From: Dactylorhiza incarnata
Lineage: Eukaryota > Streptophyta > Magnoliopsida > Asparagales > Orchidaceae
Length of the DNA stretch: 64,000 nucleotides
Assembly: GCA_033032865.1 (NCBI GenBank)
Contig: JAWHQI010000068.1
Coordinates: 3,410,001-3,474,000, forward strand
Direction of reading: 5' to 3'
The notes under the pieces were generated by a model that had not been told where the DNA came from, did not search any database, and saw only the letters and a list, made by a program, of their open reading frames with translations. Shown in pieces: positions 55,861-64,000 of the stretch (the stretch's first letter is position 1; each line of letters begins with the position of its first letter). Made by a program: the position numbers and the translations under genes.

Positions 55861-57725
55861 CTTAACTGTTTGCGCGTCCCGAGCAAACGAATCCGGTGGA
55901 ATGTGAAAACGATAGCTAACATAGAGAATTACACAAGGGAGTACGGTGCGAAGTAACGTACGCATGCGAGTAGAAATTCTAGTAGAAGAAGATTCTAATT
56001 ATGCTAACTAATTTACATAAGTATTAAAGCGTAAGTAAAGATTTAGTCCTACTCAGTTGGTGAATTATGAAGAATTTGACGATCATGCCCAGTATGAAAG
56101 TGACGAGACACTAAGGCGGGTGTTGCAAAAGATCGGGGCTTAGGAATAACTCCGCTGAAATCCATCAACGTCGTGAACCATACGCTCGCCCGGTCACACT
56201 CTCTCCACGGCGCTAGCAAACTCGCAAATCAAATCAGTAGGACTTATAGGATTAAAACGAGGCTTAGGTTACGGTATGATATTCAAAGTTAAACACGATG
56301 GCTGCGCAACCCAAGTGAGCTATCGGAACGCTGCACCCCACAAAACCACAAACTACGCTCGTGTGACACACCCCCAGACTTATCATGAAAACCAGGTGTG
56401 CACACGGCCTACTTCACAAACACCAACAGATTTTCTGTTTTTAGCTCGGGAGGACTTTTTTTTTTAAATACTCTTTTTTTTTTCTTTTACATATTTCACT
56501 TCTTTTGTGTAACCCCCGGTTGGTTCAAAATCAGTGGATGGACATTATTTTCTCATCATAACACAATGATTCCACACTCCACACAAGTTTAGAATTATGA
56601 GCGCAGTTAAAAACGTTTTGGTTGCGGGAGTAGGATAGGCTTCAGGCTTTGGTGGATGAAGAGGAGCTGAACAAAGGATTGGTAGGCACAAATTCGGCTC
56701 GCAAAGGTGAATGAAATGGACATGGAACAACAAAGCTCAAACTAGCCAAATGGTGGCCTACGTCATTTTTAACTCGACGAGTCGCTCTCACCAATGCTTC
56801 GAGAGTCGCTTGGGGCAAGTTCTTAGCCCACGAGAAAGATAAACCTTCCTCCCGACTCGAGCAACACACGACTAGCAATCGTGCACACACAATACCGGGT
56901 TATCGTCAATTTCATACAAATTCAGCATTTGAGTATACTAAATCTAAATTTACGCAGAAATACTAAATATAAATTAGATGCATAAAGAAAATCTAGTTCT
57001 ACTCAAATTCTACCATAACATGCGACGTGACTAGTACACTACATGAGTCGACATCGTGCTCCAAATAATAATTCCTATGTTAACAAACTATTTCACATTC
57101 CAACCAAACTAATTTTAAACGGAACAACAAAAAGAAAAGCACGCACTCAAGTGGGTGAAGTGGTGTGTAAGGAATGCAACAATGATAAAGATAATGAAAA
57201 ATAAAAAGCAACCTTCTAGTATGCAATGCAGCTCGTGCACAGTGGATAAAAACAACCGCTCCCCCAGACTTAAGCTAAACACGATATCTAGAAATTTGAA
57301 GCTGAAAGAGGGGAGGAAGTGTTACCCAATGCTCAGAAATGAGCATACCAGACGATTGGCGTTTAAGATCAAGAACAGTCCGCAACGTCCGCCATCATGA
57401 GAAACAAAGGCCACCTGAAAGTTATACACTAGAGCAACAAAAATAGTGAAAACTGAACTAAACATGTGAGAGCACAAAAAGAAAAAAAATCAAGAAATCT
57501 AAGTTATCACCCATGGGAGTGAACTTGTTCCTGCCATTAATATTGAGCACTCGCACACAAAATAAGGGAACAGAAAAAGCTGAATAAATAAACTATGCCC
57601 AGAAGAGCATTCCACAAGCAAAATGTTATTATTACAAATAATAAAAGATAAGGAGTTCAAACGACTCAACAAAAGAAACTAAACAGAAAACAAGGCTTAG
57701 AATATCTCGCATGCAGGGGGGAAGA
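55861..57725. other. 3' non-coding region of D
   Basis: No gene. Related by short words to the region before the B purine tract (gctcgggacgcgcaaa, minus strand). T-rich near 56455-56490. Confidence 0.6.
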
Positions 57726-58994
57726 TCACTCGTCGTCGCTGTCGCTATCTAACACCACAACGGACGGCGACCGTCTGGAAGATGATGCGGCCCGACCCGG
57801 AGGTGGGGGAATATTTAGCCCTCCCCGCAATGCCTGCTGATAGACGAAATCCGTAAGCCAGTACTGGTTTGCCTCCAAATCGGAGAGGCGCCGATCGAAA
57901 CTTGGCACCTCCGGCGCTCTAGAAGAACTACCCTCTTCCTTGGCTCTCCGCTCCTGCTGAAATGAATGCCTTCGCGGCTGCAGAAGGGCTACCTCGCGGT
58001 GAGTATTTGGCGGCTCAGCCGGCTCTCCGTGCTCCTCGTCGCCTTGCCTCTCCCTAGGCGCATCTCCCGGCATCACGACCACAAAGTGTCTACTACTCTT
58101 CTTCCCCACGACCCGTAATAGATGGAAACTCACCATGGTGGCCCGCGTGATGAATGAGGGTGCAGTCACCTGCACCATCGGAGGCAGATGACTCCAGATC
58201 CCCAAGCTTTTGGCAATGCGGGTGATATAGTAGGCACCACCAATGGCGCCTGTGAGACCGTAGGTAGCCTCGTGATGGAAGAAGAAGGCCAACATGTAGC
58301 CGAGATGCAAGGGCTGCCGAAATTCCATACTATAGAGGGAGATCAGATCCTGCCACCCCACTACATTCTGACTAAGGGCACGGGCGACAAGAGAGTGGCT
58401 AAGGACGTGCTGCAGGTATCGGAGAGCAGGCGCGACGATCCATGTGGATTTGCTTTTTCTGGCCACATATTCTTCATCACGACCCGTGAGGGCACACCAC
58501 GCGGCACGCGGGGTAACACCATCAGGGAAGGAGACATCCAAATCCAGAAAAGGGATCGTCGTGGCCTCGGCTTCGGTGTAAAATCCAGCGTGCACCGCCA
58601 ACTCGGATAAGGAGAGAGTGAAAACCTTGCCCAAAATTCGGAAAGAGCACTTTCCCGGACGTTGACCGGAGGGCAACACTTCCCACTCAAACGTAGCAAG
58701 AAATTCCAAGGTGAGCTCCCGGTAGCCGAGGTCATTGCACACGAACACCCCGCTCCAATGATCGAAATAATAGCGCTGGCGGACGGCCTCCCCCAACTCC
58801 CCATTGTCGCCGATAGAGTTCAACTCGTTCCAATCCACGAGACGCTGTGATAGGAATGGCTTCTCCTTAAGAGAATTGAATCGCCGCGTATGCGAATCCT
58901 TAGAAAAAGTCGCCATCCTAGCGAGGATCTGAGCAGGAGAGGCGGAAGAGCGGCCGGAGCGTTGGTAGACCTTTTGACGATCTCTGGAGCTCAT
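57726..58994 (-). CDS. Athila-type accessory (env-like position) protein of D, intact
   Basis: 422 codons without a stop; ATG at 58994. About 30 basic residues, then RFNSLKEKPFLSQRLVDWNE, a conserved core YRELTLEFLATFEWEV, KCSFRILGKVFTLSLSELAV and FLDLDVSFPDG, then helical segments to about residue 290 (LHLGYMLAFFFHHEATYGL). The C-terminal third is charged and low in structure, with a Ser/Asp tail (VVVLDSDSDDE). The core resembles the plant Athila ORF-1/extra-ORF family (TLEFL motif). That family is often called env-like from its position, but I see no signal peptide, no clear membrane anchor and no glycoprotein features. It may bind nucleic acid or host factors; function unknown. Palindromes of the LTR type lie 177-231 bp upstream of the start. 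Confidence 0.75.
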   Translation of the reverse strand: MSSRDRQKVYQRSGRSSASPAQILARMATFSKDSHTRRFNSLKEKPFLSQRLVDWNELNSIGDNGELGEAVRQRYYFDHWSGVFVCNDLGYRELTLEFLATFEWEVLPSGQRPGKCSFRILGKVFTLSLSELAVHAGFYTEAEATTIPFLDLDVSFPDGVTPRAAWCALTGRDEEYVARKSKSTWIVAPALRYLQHVLSHSLVARALSQNVVGWQDLISLYSMEFRQPLHLGYMLAFFFHHEATYGLTGAIGGAYYITRIAKSLGIWSHLPPMVQVTAPSFITRATMVSFHLLRVVGKKSSRHFVVVMPGDAPRERQGDEEHGEPAEPPNTHREVALLQPRRHSFQQERRAKEEGSSSRAPEVPSFDRRLSDLEANQYWLTDFVYQQALRGGLNIPPPPGRAASSSRRSPSVVVLDSDSDDE

Positions 58995-59432
58995 GGCGGC
59001 AGGAGGGCAAAGGAATGAGGAGAACTAGGGAAAGGGCTCACCGAAAGGGAAGGAGGCGCACGATCGGCGGCAAGCAGGCAGAAACGGCGCACGGACGTCG
59101 GCGAATGAGAACCCTAGATCGTGCGCGAAAGGCTCGGGCGGACGGGCTTTTTATAAAAATCTGGGCCGATCGCACGACCAGTGGTCGTGCGCTATAAGTA
59201 GTGCGCACGATCAGTGATCGTGCGCTTTAGGAATTTTTCAGCGGCCAAAATTTTAGTAAAAACTCCATTCACCGTGCAGTTTACGCACAAACAGGAGTCA
59301 GCACACGCAGCGAGACATTCATAGCCTTAACAAAAACTCAACTAAACCAAACAAAATAAAGTTTCAGGAAAAATAAGGATAACTACTGGGGTTAATGTCA
59401 TCCCAGCACGACTTATTCGAAATATAAAAGTT
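58995..59432. other. Intergenic segment between the two D ORFs
   Basis: No gene. Contains the LTR-type palindromes (59171-59225) and, on the minus strand, acttata between them. It could hold an internal promoter or 5' UTR for the downstream ORF. Confidence 0.6.
59171..59225. repeat. Two LTR-type palindromes upstream of the D accessory ORF
   Basis: 59171-59191 has arms CGCACGACC/GGTCGTGCG around AGT; 59203-59225 has arms GCGCACGATC/GATCGTGCGC around AGT. Both arms are perfect. They match the D LTR array. Confidence 0.93.
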
Positions 59433-60629
59433 CTAGCTAATGGGCCTATGGAAGGAGAAGTGCACAGGTAACTGTTCTAATATGCGTGTCGGTAACGAGT
59501 ACCGATACGGTGATAGAACAGTCACCCCTCTACTTAAATAAAGATACCTGCTCCTCACAGGTAGAGGGTAGAGAACGTAAGAAAAGGAGGAGGCCTGGTC
59601 CTCGCTCATCTCACGAAACACATCCTTGCCTAGCAAGGTATCGTCAACAGGGAGGTAGCAGGAGGAAAAGGCAATGAATGGAGCTTCCTCTACGGAGGGG
59701 GAATAAACCTCCTCACATGAGAGGATGCTCTTATCATTGACTTGAGCAAACAGCTCCAAGTCCTCCTGAAGCACCTGTGAAGACTCAACCTGCACCGGCT
59801 CAGATGACGAAAGGGGGTCAGGAAATAAAAGAGACGAAAGACGTAAATGATCAAACATCGGGGGAGCGGTCCCGGTCTCACTCCCATCAGGTTGGGGAAG
59901 CAAAATAATGCTTGCATTGTCATCAATGCTACAAGGCTCGGCGGGATCAACGGTGGCCAAGCTTAGGATTTGGACTTCCTCCACCGGTGCTAAGGGAGAC
60001 TCCTCTTCACCTAGAAGGTTGTCCTCCTCCATAGGAATAGGCACAACACTCTGATCAACCGCCTCCTCTTGTGACACCTCATCGACAATGTCGTCGGAGA
60101 CGAGTGTAGTGTGCACAACAGCGGGAAGAATCGAATCCACTAGAAGTGGTGGATGCACTGGGAGAATAGACTCAGCAATGTCGGTGCCCAAATCAGCCAC
60201 ACAGCTGGTAACTGTGTCAACGCCATACCCTTCAAGATGTGAAGGTGGCAATGACACAAAACCGGATGTTGAAGGTGTGCCGCCAGAGTTAGGATTTGGG
60301 ACGATCCGGATATCCGGCTCGTCATCTTCATCCAATTGGCGACGAAAAACAGCACAATCCTTCAGGGCATGATCTGTGCTCCGACAAAACTGGCACTGCC
60401 TAGCGGGCTTCTTTGGCACAGCGGGGGCTGGAGCCGAAAAGAAGTATGACGGTAAAGGCTCAGCAGAGTAGCCATAAGACTTACGCGCACCATATGAAGT
60501 ACCAGATGAAGTCGGTGCTCCATATGCTGGGCTGCAGGAACTATGCCTACTATTCTCCGTAGGGCATTCATCACTAGAGTGAGAAGTATCTCTACACCAA
60601 CGGCAACGAATATTGAGATGTGCCCACAT
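59433..60629 (-). CDS. Double zinc-knuckle acidic protein of D, gag-like position
   Basis: 398 codons, the first ORF after the primer site, starting about 195 bp in. Two CCHC knuckles of gag spacing: CRWCRDTSHSSDEC (about residues 9-22) and CQFCRSTDHALKDC (about 80-93), joined by a Ser/Tyr-rich linker. The remaining 300 residues are acidic and Pro/Ser/Val-rich (e.g. IPMEEDNLLGEEESPLAPVE), with no capsid domain recognised. Gag normally has the capsid before the knuckles, so this is either a gag that lost it or a different protein. It could bind element RNA. No stops. Confidence 0.72.
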   Translation of the reverse strand: MWAHLNIRCRWCRDTSHSSDECPTENSRHSSCSPAYGAPTSSGTSYGARKSYGYSAEPLPSYFFSAPAPAVPKKPARQCQFCRSTDHALKDCAVFRRQLDEDDEPDIRIVPNPNSGGTPSTSGFVSLPPSHLEGYGVDTVTSCVADLGTDIAESILPVHPPLLVDSILPAVVHTTLVSDDIVDEVSQEEAVDQSVVPIPMEEDNLLGEEESPLAPVEEVQILSLATVDPAEPCSIDDNASIILLPQPDGSETGTAPPMFDHLRLSSLLFPDPLSSSEPVQVESSQVLQEDLELFAQVNDKSILSCEEVYSPSVEEAPFIAFSSCYLPVDDTLLGKDVFREMSEDQASSFSYVLYPLPVRSRYLYLSRGVTVLSPYRYSLPTRILEQLPVHFSFHRPIS

Positions 60630-60825
60630 AGTGTAAAAATAATACGATTCAAGATAAGAATGCTATTATGCAGACACTATACCAAACAGAAATTACTAAA
60701 GCAACCTAATATTAAATAAGAAAGCGGAATAAAAAGAACAGAAATAAAATTTAAAGGATGCAATTTACAAATGAAAGGGCTTCTCTCTCAGACTCTCCCT
60801 CTCCAGAAAACTCACACGACTGTGA
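60630..60825. other. 5' leader of D
   Basis: Short AT-rich leader between primer site and first ORF. The space where most of a capsid-coding region would sit is absent. Confidence 0.5.
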
Positions 60826-60843
60826 TCCCCGGCAACGGCGCCA
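60826..60843 (-). promoter_or_regulatory. Primer-binding site of D (tRNA-Asp)
   Basis: The minus strand reads TGGCGCCGTTGCCGGGGA, complementary to the 3' end of plant tRNA-Asp(GUC); known for Athila. Confidence 0.9.
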
Positions 60844-60849
60844 AAAACT

Positions 60850-62351
60850 TAATGCGAGGTTTCGGCAAGTGCACCGGTCGCGCAAGTAATAATAATGGGG
60901 AAAATCCACGAGTGTCGGTCTCTTGAGGAACACAGTAAGGTGGAGTTAGGTTTCGAGGAAGGACTTGAGATCGAAGTCCTTAGTCGATGCTACAATGAAT
61001 GGGTGGTTTGGTTTGCAAGTAATTAAATAAAATACTATGCCTACTCCTATGCAATGTCGCTATGCAATGCTTCGATTGGCGGGATGGAGACTAGGCAGGC
61101 CTTGAGCGCGCTGCGTCGAAAGGGCGGATGGGCGAGAAGGCTAACGAATTGAGGGTCGCAAACACCTCTTCAACGAGCACGCCACTAGCAATTGCTAGTG
61201 CGGCACCGGACATGGTAATGGAGCGGAAAATCGATCGGGGCGTACCTCATTAACACAAATGAACAAAATGATTTCATAATCATGAAATAAGCAATCTTAA
61301 ACATCATTCATAGCGTTCATCATCGATATAAAGAGAATACAACACTATAACCACATAAGTAGAGGAAAAAGGGCGAGAGATACGACCGAATCCGGAGTCT
61401 CATTGTAGATTCACGGTAGGAAGCACCAGGTTGTCAATCCGCATCCTAACTCGGTCCCAACTGCGTCCGGGGTAGAGGAGGGCTGTCACACCTCCCAATG
61501 AACCCGTCTTCTCCAGCGATTTACCATCCGGCCACGTCTCAAGCGAAGAACCTCTTCATTAGCGATCAAAGTGAGTGTAGGAACCCTTCTTTCAAGCCCT
61601 TGGATGATGGAGGAGGCCTAGGGGATGAAATCCCTCTGAAAACGGCGAAAACGGCGGACGGAACGGAGCCAAATTGCGTCCCCCCTGACCTAATTCGCGA
61701 TCAGGTCATTAAATAGGCGCTGGATTGAATACTGCGCACGATCATTGGCGCACGACCAGTGGTCGTGCGCACTGGAATTCTGCGATCGTGCGCACTGCCT
61801 GGACAGAACCTGCAAGAGACGAAATTATAAAATACAATGTTCGCACGACCAGTGGCGCACGACCGGTGGTCGTGCGCACTGGAGTTGATGGTCGTGCGCA
61901 CTACAGCAAACAGAACTCAGAAATTTAATGGTCAATGCGCACGAGCAGTGGCGCACGACCGATGGTCGTGCGCACTGGAGTCGATGGTCGTGCGCACTGC
62001 ACCAGACAGAACTCGTGAAAAAGGGTTAAGTGCGCACGATTAGTGGCGCACGACCGGTGGTCGTGCGCACTAGAACAAGTGATCGTGCGTAGTGTTCCTG
62101 TGCAGAATTGCACCGGAAACACTTGCACGCCTCCTATTCCAGCACAAACACAGATCTAGCCACTGAAAGTGGCACTTAACAACATATGAATACTACTAAA
62201 GATAATACACACGAAAACACACCAAAGTGAGCCTAAATGTGCACCTAGCATGGGTAATCAAATATAGACTATAATAAGGCTAAAGTGCGTGATATTGACA
62301 AAATAACGGCCCGGATGAGTCCATAAATGTGTATATGATCAGGACTCATCA
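60850..62351 (-). repeat. Element D 5' LTR (1502 bp)
   Basis: Copy of 54343-55850. Differences include the C tract and isolated substitutions; its inner end reads GCATTA for GCATCA. The palindrome array is at 61748-62068. Confidence 0.95.
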
Positions 62352-62356
62352 GTAGG
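62352..62356. other. Target-site duplication of D, right copy
   Basis: GTAGG. Confidence 0.93.
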
Positions 62357-63054
62357 CGGCTATGTTTCAACCATGACATCCACCTATAATTGGCTTCTTA
62401 AAATGTTAAATATAATTGTTGAGGTGCTATTAGAGGATTTATATATATGAACTTTTTTTATATTGTTGCGTCTTCCTACATTCTACATGTTGACAACCTA
62501 TATAAAGATATATGTGAATATTGTAAGTTTTGGGAAGGCTTATGTGCTGCACCTTTCACTATACTTTGGTGTGCCAGTAGCGTATTCGCTGCGTTGATAT
62601 CGATGCTGATAGCGGATATTGGTAACTGCGATTGGCATACTGCTAGGCAATAGCAAGTTAGCAATTTTGAGTTGGCTTGATAATAGAGGTTGTATAGTAG
62701 AAATGAGTGTGCTGCTAGCTGTTTGTGGTCTGCCAATAGTAAAATGGGTTGAATAAGTGATGGATAGAAGTGATTAAAACCAGTGAACGAACTTGAATAT
62801 GCTAATCAAGATATTTAATGACAATATTGTGAGGTTTATATGGATGCAGGATTTTACTTTTGTATTTGGACAATAACGTTTAGCTTATATTCATTGCGTT
62901 GTACAAAATGTGAATCTCTGTAGTTGGTTTGGTAAAGAATTTGATGGCAGCTTGGTAATTATAGCTGTTTATCATGGCTTTGATTTTTTATTAGAGGCGG
63001 CGGACAAGGGGAGAAAGATTTATGTGTTTAATTTCACTCATGTCTTACTGTCGA
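62352..63054 (+). repeat. Element C right LTR, piece after D
   Basis: Aligns with 46522-47224 with about 20 substitutions by eye in 700 bp (~3%). It stops at cttactgtcga where the left LTR continues ctctctct. Confidence 0.92.
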
Positions 63055-64000
63055 TGTCACAACCCGCATTTTCTCCGAATTTAAGAATATCAGAGTAAGA
63101 GAAAATACGCGTCATGATGCCACGTCATGCAGGAGACAACTGCAGACGCTCAGGCGGAAACCTCTTACTTATTAATTCAAAACATGATCACATGGAAATT
63201 TATCATTTGGGAACCATTTATTAGAGTTTTAGGGGAAGAACTGTGTCTCTCAGCTCGTGGATCAACTAGTCCACCAAGGAAAAAAAATATATTATATTTG
63301 CAGCGAAAAATACTTGATTTGACTCATTTTAAGGTCCTATATGCACGTGATGATAGGACATGAGGTAAATGATATGCTCATGTCTAGGCGTAGTATAAGT
63401 GTAGAAAATACCTTTAGGTTACTTTAAATATAAGGGTTTTGCAGTTAAAATGATGTGATATGGAGATGAAGAAAGTCATTTTATAACTATAATGCACCTA
63501 GACATAAATCATCCCCAGAGATTAAGATGTATCAGATCATAAAGTAGTGGCATAAAACTGGCAAATAAACTATAAAGTACCAAAAGGGGCACAATGGGCG
63601 CCAACAAATTGACACTAACCCATTGGCCTAAACTAGTATGTCTGAACAAGAAGAAAGCTGACTACAACAACTACCTCACAGCAGCGGGGTGAACAGCTAC
63701 CAAAACTCTGATCTTCAGGCTACACCACTAGCCGTTACGGCTCTGAATCTGAGGCATTCAATAAAACAAAGAACGCCTCAGCAAGGAATTACAAGTGGCA
63801 GAAAACTAGCAGAAAAACAAGCAAGGCGTAAGGGGTACCAACCCAAGCCAAATTTACCGAAAGAGAGCTCCAAACAAAGAACCAACAAGCATCAAGTGCA
63901 CTATACACCAAAAGAGGAACAAACATGTTCATTTATTTAGTTTCATCAATTAAAGAGACTGATCAGCTCAAATTATACGGGAGCGGTTAACTACCTCCGC
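63055..64000 (+). mobile_element. Element M: start of an LTR-like sequence, right end outside
   Basis: TGTCACAACCCGCATTTTC, a common gypsy LTR start, begins exactly where homology to the left C LTR stops. Nothing coding is recognised to 64000; ORFs at 63127-63363 and 63689-63940 lack motifs. Confidence 0.5.

Larger units (their letters stand above)
54343..62351 (-). mobile_element. Element D: young non-autonomous Athila-like retrotransposon
   Basis: Two direct LTRs (about 14 substitutions by eye in 1.5 kb) are flanked by GTAGG duplications. Minus orientation: tRNA-Asp primer site by the right LTR, Athila purine tract by the left LTR. The 5-kb interior has two ORFs and no protease, RT, RNase H or integrase. 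It is inserted in the right LTR of C. Confidence 0.95.
46329..63054 (+). mobile_element. Element C: Del/Tekay-like Ty3/gypsy element with 4.6-kb LTRs and no visible coding region
   Basis: The left LTR 46329-50939 starts TGTAACATCCC. A primer-like site TGGTATC follows at 50942. The internal part ends with aatttcggggacgaaattgt (54111-54130), the conserved 3' end of Del/Tekay polyproteins, just before the second LTR at 54145. The second LTR is split by D and then cut by M at 63055. The internal 3.2 kb holds no gag or pol frame I can recognise, so C looks non-autonomous. Confidence 0.75.

Noticed and set aside
57726..58994. True envelope glycoprotein
   Set aside because: The ORF has no visible signal peptide, membrane anchor or cysteine pattern; only its position is env-like.
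60826..60843. tRNA-Asp gene
   Set aside because: Only the 18-base primer-site complement is present, placed exactly between LTR and leader.
63127..63940. Two short ORFs near the right edge
   Set aside because: No recognisable motif and probably inside LTR sequence of M.

Overview
The window is plant nuclear DNA made almost entirely of nested LTR retrotransposons. I found no convincing host gene, rRNA, tRNA or CRISPR. The plant call rests on lineages known only from plants: Ty3/gypsy Tat (second RNase H after the RT-RNase H), Ty3/gypsy Athila (primer site matching plant tRNA-Asp), a Del/Tekay-like gypsy with very long LTRs, and SIRE/Maximus-like Ty1/copia with initiator-Met primer site and poly-C near the LTR end. 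Element names A to M are mine. Species cannot be told.

Layout, left to right. A (1-6281, minus): Tat element running off the left edge, open from gag to integrase except for an in-frame TAG and a 38-base G/C run. H (6282-9790 and 20416-23005, plus): Tat-like element whose visible coding capacity is an antisense, intron-containing accessory gene. G (9791-20415, minus): SIRE-like copia inserted in H, with an extra ORF antisense to pol. I (23006-26994, plus): 3' end of a SIRE-like copia, split by H. E (26995-30205 and 39070-40064, plus): gag-only Tat element whose 5' LTR is cut by I and whose 3' LTR is split by B. B (30206-39069, plus): decayed Athila element with all domains but many stops. J (40065-43923, plus): 3' end of a copia with a long extra ORF in sense orientation; E sits in it. 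K (43924-45993): another copia 3' end that J entered. L (45994-46328, minus): LTR stub of an I-like element inserted in the K LTR. C (46329-54342 and 62352-63054, plus): 4.6-kb-LTR gypsy without coding capacity, inserted in L. D (54343-62351, minus): young non-autonomous Athila relative inserted in the right LTR of C, with target duplication GTAGG and an empty site in the left LTR of C. M (63055-64000): start of an LTR-like sequence inserted in C.

Most coding parts are fragments. The best preserved are the A gag-protease-RT-RNase H-integrase and two intact D ORFs: a double zinc-knuckle protein and an Athila-type accessory (env-like position) protein. Extra genes recur: antisense in H and G, sense in J and D.

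The most interesting pattern is that each LTR family carries its own array of short, mostly palindromic motifs in U3, upstream of the TATA box where one is visible, and that in several families the same motif reappears at a second internal place: just upstream of the extra ORF in G and D, just downstream of pol in I, in introns and flanks of the antisense gene in H, and within gag coding sequence in A and E. This could be an element-specific recognition system, or simple enhancer and recombination history. It is testable.
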